Notes: generated from the letters alone by a model not told the origin. 64,000 nt of DNA from Reichenbachiella versicolor (GCF_003171675.1 NZ_QFZQ01000002.1:620001-684000); one strand, 5' to 3'. Positions 8,744 through 17,987 are shown, numbered from the stretch's first letter. Numbers and translations are program-made.

Positions 8744-8812
8744 TACGTAGAAATTTTCGATAAAGAATACTTTTTTACGTAACACTACTTGTTTTATCAG
8801 TAGAAGTACGTA
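8744..8812. promoter_or_regulatory. Three phased TACGTA palindromes (putative operator)
   Basis: TACGTA occurs at 8744-8749, 8776-8781 (extended palindrome TTACGTAA, 8775-8782) and 8807-8812. Centres are 32 and 31 bp apart, about three helical turns, so all face the same side of the DNA. The second site lies just upstream of the nirB -33 box and the third overlaps the -7 box. They lie between divergent DUF4202 and nirB. The binding protein is unknown; the NarL-like regulator encoded downstream is one candidate. Confidence 0.5.
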
Positions 8813-8818
8813 GTTTTG
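8789..8818 (+). promoter_or_regulatory. nirB promoter (TTG - 19 bp - TAGTTTTG)
   Basis: TTG at 8789-8791 and TAGTTTTG at 8811-8818 match the Bacteroidota -33/-7 boxes. Transcription should begin near 8823, about 14 nt before the ATG at 8837. CTACT (8785-8789) and AGTAG (8800-8804) form an inverted repeat between the boxes. Confidence 0.6.
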
Positions 8819-8836
8819 AATATCAATTTGAAGGAA

Positions 8837-11335
8837 ATGGAAAAAATCGTTGTAATAGGTAATGGAATGGTCGGCTATAAGTTTTGTGAAAAACTGAGAG
8901 CAGCGGCTGGAAAAGATCAATTCGAAATCACTGTATTCGGTGAAGAGCCTCACGTAGCGTACGACAGAGTACACTTGAGTGAATACTTTACCAATCCTTC
9001 CGTCGAGCATTTGGAAATGGCTCCAAGAAGCTGGTATGAGGAGAATGACGTTAAACTTATTTCTGGAGAACTTATCACTTCGATTGACAGAGCTGCAAAG
9101 ACTGTTACCAGTTACAAAGGAACGACCATCTCATATGATAAATTAGTCTTAGCAACTGGTTCTGGAGCATTTGTGCCACCTATCAAAGGAGTAGAAAAAG
9201 AAGGGGTCTTCGTTTATAGAACCATTGAAGACCTTGACGCAATTATAGCATATGCTAAAAACACAAAGAAAGCTGCCGTGATGGGTGGTGGACTTTTAGG
9301 TTTGGAAGCTGCTAAAGCAATGCTGGATCTTGAGCAAGAAACACATGTAATAGAATTCGCTCCAAGGTTAATGCCTAGACAACTTGACAATGCTGGATCT
9401 GATTCTTTAGTTTCTAAAATGGAGGCTTTAGGAATTAATATCCACATGAACAAAAACACTTCCAACATTTCTGGAAACGGTAAAATGACTGGAATGGAAT
9501 TCGCAGACGAGACTTCATTAGATGTTGAAATGCTCGTCATCTCCGCAGGTATCAAACCAAGAGATGAACTTGCTAAAACCTGTGATTTATCCGTAGGACC
9601 TCGTGGTGGTATAGTAGTTAATGACCTTCTTCAAACTGATGACGAAAATATTTTCGCTATTGGCGAATGCGCTCTTCACAAGGGCATGATATATGGACTT
9701 GTGGCTCCAGGTTATGAAATGGCCGACGTAGTAGTAGACCAACTAATATCTAAGCGTGAAAAATCATTCGAAAGCTATGATATGTCTACCAAACTTAAAC
9801 TGATAGGTGTAGACGTGGCAAGTTTTGGGGATCCATTTTGCGAAAGTACTCCTCATAAACCAATCATTTTCGAAGATAAACTCGAAGGAATTTATAAAAG
9901 AATCAACATCTCTGAAGATGGCAAGACACTACTTGGTGGTATCCTAGTAGGTGATGCAGAACAGTATAATATGCTACTTCAGGTTTGTTTGAACGGTATG
10001 GCTTTACCTCCAAACCCTGAAGATTTGATTTTGGGAGCTAGAGGTGGAGAAGAACTGGGAATGGAACTTCCTGACTCTGCCCAAATCTGTTCTTGTGAAA
10101 ACGTAACAAAAGGTGACATCTGCAAGGCTATTGTAGAAGAAGGCCTAGAAGATATTGCTGCTGTAAAGACATGCACCAAAGCCGGAACTGGCTGCGGTGC
10201 CTGTTCTCCTATCGTAGCCGACATTTTCAACGAGCAAATGAAGAAAATGGGGGTTACTATCAAGAAAACCGTATGTGAGCATTTTGATTATTCTCGTCAA
10301 GAGCTTCTTGACATCATCAAAGTCAAGAAAATCAAGTCCTACGAAGAATTGCTTGACACGGTAGGAAAAGGAGATGGATGTGAGACCTGTAGACCATTAG
10401 TAGCCTCATTACTAGCTAGTACATGGAATGAGATGATTCTAGAAAATGGTCACGATTCTATCCAAGATACAAACGACAAGTACTTAGCCAATATACAAAA
10501 AGGGGGATCGTATTCAGTAGTTCCACGTATTCCTGGTGGTGAAATCACACCTGACAAATTAATTGTAATCGGACAAGTAGCTAAAAAATATGATCTGTAC
10601 ACTAAAATCACTGGTGGACAAAGAATAGATCTTTTCGGAGCAAGAGTAGACCAGCTCCCTGACATTTGGGAAGAATTGATCAATGCTGGTTTTGAAAGTG
10701 GTCATGCATATGGAAAATCCCTAAGAACGGTTAAGTCGTGTGTCGGGTCTACTTGGTGTAGATACGGTCTTCATGATTCTGTGTCCTTCTCGATAGAGGT
10801 AGAAGAAAGGTATAGAGGGTTAAGGTCTCCTCACAAATTGAAATCGGCTGTTTCTGGATGCAGAAGGGAGTGTGCAGAAGCTCAAAGTAAGGATTTTGGT
10901 ATTATTGCGACTGAAGTAGGCTGGAACTTATATGTCTGTGGCAATGGTGGATCAAATCCTCAACACGCACAGTTATTAGCTGGAGATATTGATAGCGAGA
11001 CCTGTTTAAAATACATAGATAGGTTCTTAATGTTCTACATTAAAACTGCAGAACCATTGAACAGAACAGCGACTTGGTTGAACAAGCTTGAAGGCGGAAT
11101 GGATTACTTAATAGATGTAGTGGTCAATGATTCGCTAGGAATAGCTGAGGATCTAGAGAAGGAAATGCAGTTCATGGTAGATACGTACAAATGTGAATGG
11201 AAAGAGGTAGTGAACAACCCAGAACTACGTAAGAAGTTCAAGCATTTTGTAAATACAGAAATTCCTGATCCAACAATGAAATGGGATGAAATGAGAGGAC
11301 AAAAGAAACCTGCTGAATGGGGTTTTCCAGCATAA
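8837..11335 (+). CDS. nirB: NAD(P)H-dependent assimilatory nitrite reductase, large subunit
   Basis: Reduces nitrite to ammonium with NAD(P)H in the cytoplasm. The 832-residue protein has the full NirB order. An FAD-binding fold carries VIGNGMVGYKF near residue 5, and an NAD-binding fold carries VMGGGLLGLEAA near 152. Two BFD-like [2Fe-2S] segments follow: CSCENVT with CTKAGTGCGAC near 415-460, and a second ending GDGCETCRP near 515. The sirohaem/[4Fe-4S] Cys set is SCVGSTWCRYG near 635 and SGCRRECAEAQ near 675. The ATG at 8837 is used rather than an upstream TTG because it gives the normal NirB N-terminus. It leads an operon with nirD and a two-component pair. Confidence 0.95.
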   Translation: MEKIVVIGNGMVGYKFCEKLRAAAGKDQFEITVFGEEPHVAYDRVHLSEYFTNPSVEHLEMAPRSWYEENDVKLISGELITSIDRAAKTVTSYKGTTISYDKLVLATGSGAFVPPIKGVEKEGVFVYRTIEDLDAIIAYAKNTKKAAVMGGGLLGLEAAKAMLDLEQETHVIEFAPRLMPRQLDNAGSDSLVSKMEALGINIHMNKNTSNISGNGKMTGMEFADETSLDVEMLVISAGIKPRDELAKTCDLSVGPRGGIVVNDLLQTDDENIFAIGECALHKGMIYGLVAPGYEMADVVVDQLISKREKSFESYDMSTKLKLIGVDVASFGDPFCESTPHKPIIFEDKLEGIYKRINISEDGKTLLGGILVGDAEQYNMLLQVCLNGMALPPNPEDLILGARGGEELGMELPDSAQICSCENVTKGDICKAIVEEGLEDIAAVKTCTKAGTGCGACSPIVADIFNEQMKKMGVTIKKTVCEHFDYSRQELLDIIKVKKIKSYEELLDTVGKGDGCETCRPLVASLLASTWNEMILENGHDSIQDTNDKYLANIQKGGSYSVVPRIPGGEITPDKLIVIGQVAKKYDLYTKITGGQRIDLFGARVDQLPDIWEELINAGFESGHAYGKSLRTVKSCVGSTWCRYGLHDSVSFSIEVEERYRGLRSPHKLKSAVSGCRRECAEAQSKDFGIIATEVGWNLYVCGNGGSNPQHAQLLAGDIDSETCLKYIDRFLMFYIKTAEPLNRTATWLNKLEGGMDYLIDVVVNDSLGIAEDLEKEMQFMVDTYKCEWKEVVNNPELRKKFKHFVNTEIPDPTMKWDEMRGQKKPAEWGFPA

Positions 11336-11367
11336 TTGACTAGATCTATCACAGAAACAATAAAGAC

Positions 11368-11742
11368 ATGAGCGAAGTATTGGAATATAAAACTGTAAAA
11401 ACAGAAGAGGTAACTAACTGGTTCAAGGCAGCTTCAGAAGATGCCTTTCCAGCCAATGGTGGTGCAGCAATCGAATATAAAGGTCTTCAAATAGCAGTTT
11501 ACAATTTCACCAGAAGAAACGAGTGGTATGCTACTCAAAACCTTTGTCCTCACAAACATCAGATGATTTTATCACGTGGAATGTTGGGTACAGAAGGAGA
11601 AGAACCAAAGGTCGCTTGTCCTTTTCACAAGAAGACATTTAGCTTAAAAAACGGAACAAACCTTAACGGAACTGAATGCGAATTAGCTACGTACCCAGTA
11701 AAGGTAGAAGACGGCTTCGTTTACGTAGGATTCGCTGATTAA
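11368..11742 (+). CDS. nirD: Nitrite reductase small subunit, Rieske-type
   Basis: A 124-residue Rieske-fold partner of NirB. The [2Fe-2S] ligand pattern is present: CPHKH near residue 57 and CPFHKKTFSL near 88, i.e. CxH...CxxH, although many NirD proteins lack some ligands. The C-terminus (YPVKVEDGFVYVGF) matches the family. It starts 32 nt after the nirB stop and ends 17 nt before the sensor kinase, so it is part of the same transcript. Confidence 0.93.
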   Translation: MSEVLEYKTVKTEEVTNWFKAASEDAFPANGGAAIEYKGLQIAVYNFTRRNEWYATQNLCPHKHQMILSRGMLGTEGEEPKVACPFHKKTFSLKNGTNLNGTECELATYPVKVEDGFVYVGFAD

Positions 11743-11759
11743 ATTAAGTATTATTACGG

Positions 11760-13547
11760 GTGCTAAAAATAACACCGTTTCGAAAACTAGGGCTAATGTA
11801 TCTCATTGCATTAGCCAGCATTGTACTGACTATTATAGTCAGTCAAATATTGATTCAGTCGTTTATAAAGAAGCAATCCTTTGATTCCAGGGTAATCAAC
11901 GTTGCTGGTAAGCAACGAATGCTTAGCCAGAAGATTTGTAAAATTGCCCTCAAAATTAAGATTGACCCGACCAATCATAATCTATATCAGGAGTTAAGTG
12001 CTACTACTGATCTTTGGAAGCTATCGCATGTAGCTCTTCAGGAAGGAAGCGATACTTTGGGAGTAAGTGGAATAAATTCAGCAGAAGTACTTAGTCTTTT
12101 CGCTAATGTAGAGCCATATTTCTCCGAAATACTCAAAAATTCAGAAGCTATTCTGAGTACATCTACTCAAGACACTACTCATTTACATAAGTATGTTGAC
12201 AGCATTATTTCAGTAGAAGAATCTTTTCTTCAAGGAATGGATGCTATTGTATATCAGTATGACCAAGAGGCTAAAAGCAAAGTTCAAATACTCAGCAAAC
12301 TTGAATTTATCCTTTTTGCAGTTGCTATCCTGATTATAGTTTTCGAATTCCTCTTTTTATTCAGACCTACTTCAAGACGAGTCGTTGCAACCTTCAACGA
12401 TCTTGTAAAATCTGAGGAAGCAGCTAAGAAAATGACTGCTGAAGTTAACAAGCTGTATACTGAACTTGGGAAATCTTATCAAGATCTTGAATCAGTAAAT
12501 ATTGAGGCGGACGAACCTTCTATCCTACTAAAGTGCAACAGTCAGGGCAAAGTAGAATTCATTTCTGAGCGATTCAAGGAGATCATGTCTATAGAAGCTC
12601 CTGATTTTGAAAGCAACTTATACAAATGGCTAGGAAAAGAAGGCTACAATGAAGATTTCTTAACCAAACTTGAAAATATTGTTGACCTAGGAGAATCATG
12701 GAGTGGCGAGCTTAATGTAACTGACGGTGATGGTGATCTAATCTGGCTAGACATGTATTTCCAACCGGTTCCTTCTAATGGTAAAGGACAAAAGCCTAAA
12801 GTCTTGGCCATTGGTAGAGACATCACCGAAGTCAAAGAAGCTAAACAACGCTCAAGAGAAATCAATAGAGAGGCAATTGAAAAACGAGTCAAAGAACAAC
12901 AGTACAGATCTGTATTGATTCTCGAAGGTCAAGAAGAAGAAAGAAAAAGAATATCAGCCGAAATTCATGATGGAATTGGTCAATTACTTACTGGTTTGAA
13001 ACTCAACCTTGAAGGTATAACACCCACTGATGCACCTCATATGAAGAAGCGTATCAAGGATACCAAAGAATTAATGAAAAGTGTAATCAAGGAAGTTAGA
13101 AGAGTTTCATTTAATCTTGCACCAAGCAGTTTAGTCGACTTTGGTATTACACCGGCTCTTAAGAAAATAAGCCAAGAAGTCACAGCGCTAACCAACACAA
13201 CCGTATTATTTGAAAACCGTACTGGTTTCATTAATCGATTGGATAAGATAGTCGAGACTAACCTTTACAGAATTGTTCAAGAAGCTGTCAACAATAGCAT
13301 TAAATATTCAGAAGGTACGGAGATTAAAATATCAGTAGCTCATGCATACAACCAACTCACCGTGATCGTTGAAGATAATGGGAAAGGTTTTGAGAAAGAG
13401 CGATTGGAAAAAGCAGGGCACTTTGGTGCTTCGGGACATGGAATCTTCAATATGAAGGAACGTGCAGCATATATCAATGCTCAATTTGATGTAACTACTG
13501 AATTAAATAAAGGAACAAAAATCACTATAAGTTTACCACTTAGCTGA
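11760..13547 (+). CDS. NarX-like sensor histidine kinase with PilJ-type sensor and PAS domain
   Basis: A 595-residue inner-membrane kinase starting at GTG. One TM helix is near residues 10-30. A periplasmic four-helix sensor of the PilJ/NarX N-terminal type includes VINVAGKQRMLSQKI near 42-56, which resembles the nitrate-binding P-box of NarX. A second TM helix is near 180-200. A PAS domain covers about 255-370, followed by a HisKA_3 dimerisation helix (EERKRISAEIHDGIGQLLTG, phospho-His in EIHDG) and an HATPase domain (EAVNNSIKYS, DNGKGF, GHGIFNMKERA). Its place directly behind nirBD, and ahead of a NarL-like regulator, suggests it senses nitrite or nitrate. The ligand is inferred, not shown. 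Confidence 0.88.
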   Translation: MLKITPFRKLGLMYLIALASIVLTIIVSQILIQSFIKKQSFDSRVINVAGKQRMLSQKICKIALKIKIDPTNHNLYQELSATTDLWKLSHVALQEGSDTLGVSGINSAEVLSLFANVEPYFSEILKNSEAILSTSTQDTTHLHKYVDSIISVEESFLQGMDAIVYQYDQEAKSKVQILSKLEFILFAVAILIIVFEFLFLFRPTSRRVVATFNDLVKSEEAAKKMTAEVNKLYTELGKSYQDLESVNIEADEPSILLKCNSQGKVEFISERFKEIMSIEAPDFESNLYKWLGKEGYNEDFLTKLENIVDLGESWSGELNVTDGDGDLIWLDMYFQPVPSNGKGQKPKVLAIGRDITEVKEAKQRSREINREAIEKRVKEQQYRSVLILEGQEEERKRISAEIHDGIGQLLTGLKLNLEGITPTDAPHMKKRIKDTKELMKSVIKEVRRVSFNLAPSSLVDFGITPALKKISQEVTALTNTTVLFENRTGFINRLDKIVETNLYRIVQEAVNNSIKYSEGTEIKISVAHAYNQLTVIVEDNGKGFEKERLEKAGHFGASGHGIFNMKERAAYINAQFDVTTELNKGTKITISLPLS

Positions 13548-13555
13548 AAGAAATT

Positions 13556-14230
13556 ATGAGCCCAATAAAAGTTATCCTAGCAGACGACCATGTCATTGTA
13601 AGAAACGGCATTAAAATCCTACTTGAAAGTGATGGAGAAGTAGAGGTAATAGCAGAAGCGTCTAATGGTGCGGAAGCTCTTGACAAAGCCAAAGAGTATC
13701 AACCAGATATTTTGATTTCTGATATCAGAATGCCCATCATGAATGGTATAGAGGCTACTGCTAAACTTAAAAATGTAGCACCAAATACCAAAGCACTAAT
13801 TTTATCAATGCACGATGATGAAGAGTATATTATCAAATCAGTAGAAAGTGGTGCATCAGGATATCTTCTGAAAGACACTACCAAAGACGAATTCTTAAAA
13901 GCGCTTAGAGCTATTCTAGACGGCCAGAAATATTTCAGTGGAGATATTTCAAATATTCTAGTGAACAACTATCTCAATATACGAGAGCAGCCTGCAGCTA
14001 CTAGTAAAATAAAAAGTATTGAAAACGAATACCATATTACCAAAAGAGAAAAACAAATACTTCAAATGGTTTACAATGGGCATAGCAACAAAAGCATTGC
14101 TGACGAATTAGGCAAAAGTATTCGTACGATCGAAACTCATCGTTTCAACATAATGAAAAAGTTAGAGGTAAGTAACATCACAGAATTACTTAGAAAAATA
14201 GATGGAGAACCATTCTTAGTTTCAGAATGA
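13556..14230 (+). CDS. NarL/LuxR-type response regulator
   Basis: A 224-residue cytoplasmic regulator. The receiver domain has acidic ADDH near residue 10, the phospho-acceptor Asp in ILISDIRMPIMNG near residue 58, and the conserved Lys in GYLLKDTTKDEF. The LuxR-type HTH spans about 155-215 (TKREKQILQMVYNGHSNKSI, RTIETHRFNIMKKL). It starts 8 nt after the kinase and should be its partner. A role in controlling nirB through the TACGTA sites is a hypothesis. Confidence 0.92.
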   Translation: MSPIKVILADDHVIVRNGIKILLESDGEVEVIAEASNGAEALDKAKEYQPDILISDIRMPIMNGIEATAKLKNVAPNTKALILSMHDDEEYIIKSVESGASGYLLKDTTKDEFLKALRAILDGQKYFSGDISNILVNNYLNIREQPAATSKIKSIENEYHITKREKQILQMVYNGHSNKSIADELGKSIRTIETHRFNIMKKLEVSNITELLRKIDGEPFLVSE

Positions 14231-14241
14231 TTCTCCATTCT
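14224..14241. terminator. Possible weak bidirectional terminator
   Basis: AGAATG (14224-14229) and CATTCT (14236-14241) form a 6-bp stem between convergent genes, overlapping the regulator stop codon. No strong T-run follows on either strand. Confidence 0.3.
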
Positions 14242-14262
14242 CATAACCTGTTTTATCTTAAT

Positions 14263-15684
14263 TTACTTGTGTCCTAAATCATTAAGGTGTTGTAAATTAT
14301 ATTCTTCTGGAAAAGGGTCAATAGTTTCTTTTACCGGCTTCTCAGTCTTAACCTTCACTTCTTTCACCTTATTCTCTTTCTGCTTCTTGTACTTACGTCC
14401 AAACAAGAAATTAGCTCCAAACCTAAAATTTAACGAACTATTATTGACTAAGCCATCAGACGATATATAGTTTGGAATATTTTCTGCACTTCCATAAAGT
14501 TGTAAGAAACCAAACCTAGCAGCCAATCCTCCTCCGACAGAGAAACCATGTAGTGATTGATACGAAACAGTAGCAGATACATCTAAAATTCTAGCAATAC
14601 TCTGAGAATACCCAAGTGCATAAATTTGAGCATGATTTCCTTCATCTATTTTAAACAATGTAGAAGCTCTTACATTACCACCTTTGATCACTTCATATCT
14701 CGCATCTAATAGAACTCGAGTAGGAATAGAGCTAGAATACGCTCTTTCATTAGTTTCTTCTTCTATAAAACTCTCTAAACTATCTGCTAGCGCTTCAAAT
14801 GTTTCTTCAATATCATTAAAACTACCTCCTTTAAGATCTATTTCTCCATCATCAATAGTATAATTCTTAACATAGTCATTCCATGAAATCTTACCAAGAT
14901 CATTAACAGCGAAACCAACTGTAAGTTTATCATTGACATCTAACTCAGCACCAATATCAATCCCAAAACCTGTATTACCATTAGTTATAAGATATTCCGC
15001 ATCTTCCTGATCCATTGCCTCAAGCCCAGCAGTCTGAAGAATTAAATTCTCTACTCTAATGTTTTGTATGAAGGTGACACTATCAGTTCTCAAATGAACG
15101 GCCGCATCTGGAGATGTTTCCATATTAAAAACACCTTGTAAGTACTTTAATCTTCCTCCTACTCTGAGTTCCTTATCTCCTAGAATTTTCAGAGAATGTG
15201 TATAACCTATTCCATATTCTCTAAAATGATTTAGATTGAACCCAAAATCATCATCTGTTCTAGATTCGCCTAAATACTTGGAATTATTGATTAAAAAGTC
15301 TGCAGTTCGAGTAGGCATACCGAAGGAAGAGGTTATTCTTTCATTTCCAAATAACGTTACTGCTCCATAATCTCCAAGCCTAAAACCAATCTGATATAAA
15401 GTCGTATTAAAATCAAAAGAGATAGAGTTCTTATCAGACAACCTGTTCAAATACGAATCCCCCTCTGGAAATATGTCATTGGCTGATATCTCACCATTTA
15501 ACCTCATTTTCACACCAGATATAACGGGTAATGCCACGAATACCCTAGCATCTGGAAACGACACTGGTTGAAAAATATTTACCTGGGGAACATTACTTCC
15601 AGCATGTAAAAATGAAATATCCATCTGTGCTGATGCACTTTGAACAATGGATACGATTGATAGTATTAATATAAATTTTTTCAT
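14263..15684 (-). CDS. DUF5723 family outer-membrane beta-barrel-like protein
   Basis: A 473-residue protein with a clear signal peptide (MKKFILILSIVSIVQSASAQ) and alternating aromatic/polar beta strands typical of DUF5723 (OmpP1/PorV-like appearance: MDISFLHAGSNVPQ, GIGYTHSLKILGDKELRVGG, LTVGFAVNDLGKISW). A Lys-rich C-terminal tail (RKYKKQKENKVKEVKVK) ends beyond the barrel, which is odd for a barrel protein and may be periplasmic. The start is the ATG at 15684, because an upstream in-frame start adds a poor N-terminus and overlaps the previous gene. Its start follows the lipoprotein stop by one base, so the two genes are tightly coupled. Confidence 0.72.
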   Translation of the reverse strand: MKKFILILSIVSIVQSASAQMDISFLHAGSNVPQVNIFQPVSFPDARVFVALPVISGVKMRLNGEISANDIFPEGDSYLNRLSDKNSISFDFNTTLYQIGFRLGDYGAVTLFGNERITSSFGMPTRTADFLINNSKYLGESRTDDDFGFNLNHFREYGIGYTHSLKILGDKELRVGGRLKYLQGVFNMETSPDAAVHLRTDSVTFIQNIRVENLILQTAGLEAMDQEDAEYLITNGNTGFGIDIGAELDVNDKLTVGFAVNDLGKISWNDYVKNYTIDDGEIDLKGGSFNDIEETFEALADSLESFIEEETNERAYSSSIPTRVLLDARYEVIKGGNVRASTLFKIDEGNHAQIYALGYSQSIARILDVSATVSYQSLHGFSVGGGLAARFGFLQLYGSAENIPNYISSDGLVNNSSLNFRFGANFLFGRKYKKQKENKVKEVKVKTEKPVKETIDPFPEEYNLQHLNDLGHK

Positions 15685-15685
15685 A

Positions 15686-17251
15686 TCACAGTTCAAGATC
15701 AAAGTCAACTAAAGCACCAACGGTAACAGCAATTTTAGCATCTGAAAAGAATGACACATCTTTCAGATTATCTACATCAAACGACTCCAATTTCAGTACA
15801 ACTTTTAATGTAGCAGCAGTCAAGGTTTTATCTATATCTTCTTTGACCAAACTAATTCGAGTAACAGTAACTTTAGATTCTGCTATTGATCCGTCATCTC
15901 CGACTGTAGGTGAATCAAATGCTAAATTGCTAGCCTCTTGAGAGTCTACCAAAGAAGAAATTACATTACCTCGTTCATCTAAAATATATAGCTCAATCAA
16001 TCCGAAAATTGGCATCTCATTATCTACAGCGATTTGAATAGCAAGTTGTTGAGCATCTTCCAAATCTGATATATCCCCTAAATCATATTCAAAATCATAA
16101 CTATAGTCTTTCAACTGAACAGTCATTGGAATTTCCATGATTGCGTCAACTACTATCTCACTAGTATCCGCCATGAAATTCTGTGTCGCACTAGAAATAT
16201 CGGGATTGATTTCTACCAATAGCGGCATCTCAATTCTATCGGGTTGAGCACTAATTAAGTCATCAATATTCGAATTATCCTTGTTAATTTCAATTGCCGA
16301 TTTAGTTGGAGTATTAGCATTGGTAGCTGCCAATATTAACCTGTCCTTCTCAGCTATTGTATTCTCTAGTTCAATTGACGACCCATCTTCTAAAACACCT
16401 GTAACATTATCAAAACCTAAAAGCACATCTGCTCCATAGTCATTATTACATTCTAAAATCAACTTTGGATCGGTAAACTTCACTCCTATACTTCTTAACT
16501 CTTCTATTCCTGACATGTCAAAGCTAACTGGATCCATATTCAGCTGCTTTTTATCAAACAAAGCATAAAGAAGCTTAATACTAGGATTCTCAAATGATAG
16601 ATTAAGAGTAGCATTTGGCCCTGCACCTACGAATTCACCATCTAGAAATAAATTAATTTGATTACCTGTCTCAAAATACGTTTTGAAGTTACTTAGATCT
16701 TCTTGAATAACTTCATTTACTGGGCCCGCCAAAGACACTTTAGCACCACTATTGAACTCTAGACCAGTAGTAGTGTAAAAAGTATTCCTTATCCCCCATT
16801 GATAATCGTTTAGACCATTTGGATAAGCCAGAGAATAATTTAACATCCCTCCTGAGTAGTAAAGGGAATCTAATCGACTAGCTCCAATTACACTGGTAAA
16901 AGTAAAGGGAATGGTATAAACATTAGATCCAGCTATTGTTGGAAAGGAGTGATTAAAAGTCTGTGTAGGAAGATCGACTATATCATCATTTTTACTAAAC
17001 TCAATACGGTCCCTAAAGATCATGGTAACTGGTTCCCCCTCTTCAGCAGTGTATTCAACATTATCCTCTTCCCCCTCACTTAGGTCTTCAAGCAAATCAA
17101 TTACATTGACAGTATCAGTACCAATATTAATCGCTGGACTAAATTCTAACCTATGGACAGTTTTATCTGGATCTATTTCTTCAAGGCCGCAAGCTCCTAT
17201 TCCAGTAAGCATTGCCAGCCATCCTAATCTCTTAAATATAGTTTTATTCAT
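15686..17251 (-). CDS. Large lipoprotein, function unknown
   Basis: A 521-residue lipoprotein with signal MNKTIFKRLGWLAMLTGIGA and lipidated Cys21 (GACGLEEIDPD). The acidic residues just after Cys fit Bacteroidota surface-export signals. The mature part is rich in beta strands and Asp/Ile, with repeated 'V.....DI.D...I' segments, and no known domain is recognised. It directly precedes the DUF5723 barrel protein (1-nt spacing), so the two probably work together at the outer membrane. The start is well supported by the signal peptide. Confidence 0.7.
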   Translation of the reverse strand: MNKTIFKRLGWLAMLTGIGACGLEEIDPDKTVHRLEFSPAINIGTDTVNVIDLLEDLSEGEEDNVEYTAEEGEPVTMIFRDRIEFSKNDDIVDLPTQTFNHSFPTIAGSNVYTIPFTFTSVIGASRLDSLYYSGGMLNYSLAYPNGLNDYQWGIRNTFYTTTGLEFNSGAKVSLAGPVNEVIQEDLSNFKTYFETGNQINLFLDGEFVGAGPNATLNLSFENPSIKLLYALFDKKQLNMDPVSFDMSGIEELRSIGVKFTDPKLILECNNDYGADVLLGFDNVTGVLEDGSSIELENTIAEKDRLILAATNANTPTKSAIEINKDNSNIDDLISAQPDRIEMPLLVEINPDISSATQNFMADTSEIVVDAIMEIPMTVQLKDYSYDFEYDLGDISDLEDAQQLAIQIAVDNEMPIFGLIELYILDERGNVISSLVDSQEASNLAFDSPTVGDDGSIAESKVTVTRISLVKEDIDKTLTAATLKVVLKLESFDVDNLKDVSFFSDAKIAVTVGALVDFDLEL

Positions 17252-17385
17252 ATCTGGTCATTTGACGTATCGAAATTGTAAAATACCTCGAAACAATTAG
17301 AATTATTTTCGGTGAATACCTCAAACCATTAGATGTACTATTAAAAATAAACAACTAAAATGTTTCAGCACTGTAGAATCAATTG

Positions 17386-17985
17386 TTAATGCATTCGGTC
17401 AGGTCGAATTTCTAGTCCCTTCATTATTTCCGCTTCCGCTATCAGAAACTCTCTCCATCTTTCATTCACATAATCAGAATCGTCATAAAGCTTAGCCAAC
17501 TCCAAAAAAGTATGATAATGTCCAGCCTCAGACACCATTAGTTCGTGATAAAATTGGGCCAGATCTGGATCCTTAATATTCTTCCAGAGCAATTTAAAAC
17601 GCTCCGCACTTCTTGCTTCAATTAGAGCATTAAGCAAAAGCTTTTCTGTCAATTGCTGTTGACGACTTCCGCCTGACTTCATTATTTTATTAACCGCAGC
17701 TACATATTCGTCTTTTCTAGCCTTTCCTAGCTTTATTCCACGATCTTTCATCTTATTGAGCACAGCTTTAAAATGCCCCCATTCTTCTGTTACCAGTGCA
17801 GTCATGGTCTCTACTAATTCTGTCTTCTCTGGGTACTGGACTATCAGAGTAATTCCAGAAGTAGCTGCCTTTTGTTCACAGAAAGCATGATCAATAAGAA
17901 TATCGGCGATTTGCTTTTCAGCAATATTAATCCATCTAGGATCAGTAGGTAGATTAAGCCCTAAGGTCGTTTTTTCGTTTTCCAT
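17386..17985 (-). CDS. miaE: tRNA-(ms2io6A)-hydroxylase
   Basis: A 199-residue di-iron, ferritin-like helical enzyme that hydroxylates the isopentenyl group of ms2i6A37 in tRNA. Iron ligands typical of MiaE are visible: Glu in DHAFCEQKAA, ExxH in TEEWGHF, Glu in NALIEARSAERF, and ExxH in VSEAGHYHTF. Length and motif order match the family. It is the last gene of a minus-strand operon after a putative porin (2-nt gap). Bacteroidota with miaE also need miaA and miaB elsewhere. Confidence 0.92.
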   Translation of the reverse strand: MENEKTTLGLNLPTDPRWINIAEKQIADILIDHAFCEQKAATSGITLIVQYPEKTELVETMTALVTEEWGHFKAVLNKMKDRGIKLGKARKDEYVAAVNKIMKSGGSRQQQLTEKLLLNALIEARSAERFKLLWKNIKDPDLAQFYHELMVSEAGHYHTFLELAKLYDDSDYVNERWREFLIAEAEIMKGLEIRPDRMH

Positions 17986-17987
17986 AT

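Noticed and set aside
8786..8808. NarL heptamer (TACYYMT) sites upstream of nirB
   Set aside because: AGAAGTA at 8802-8808 fits one half-site but the partner TACTTGT does not, and the spacing is not 7-2-7.
8723..9010. Minus-strand frame across the nirB promoter
   Set aside because: It overlaps both promoter boxes and nirB codons, and its composition is not protein-like.
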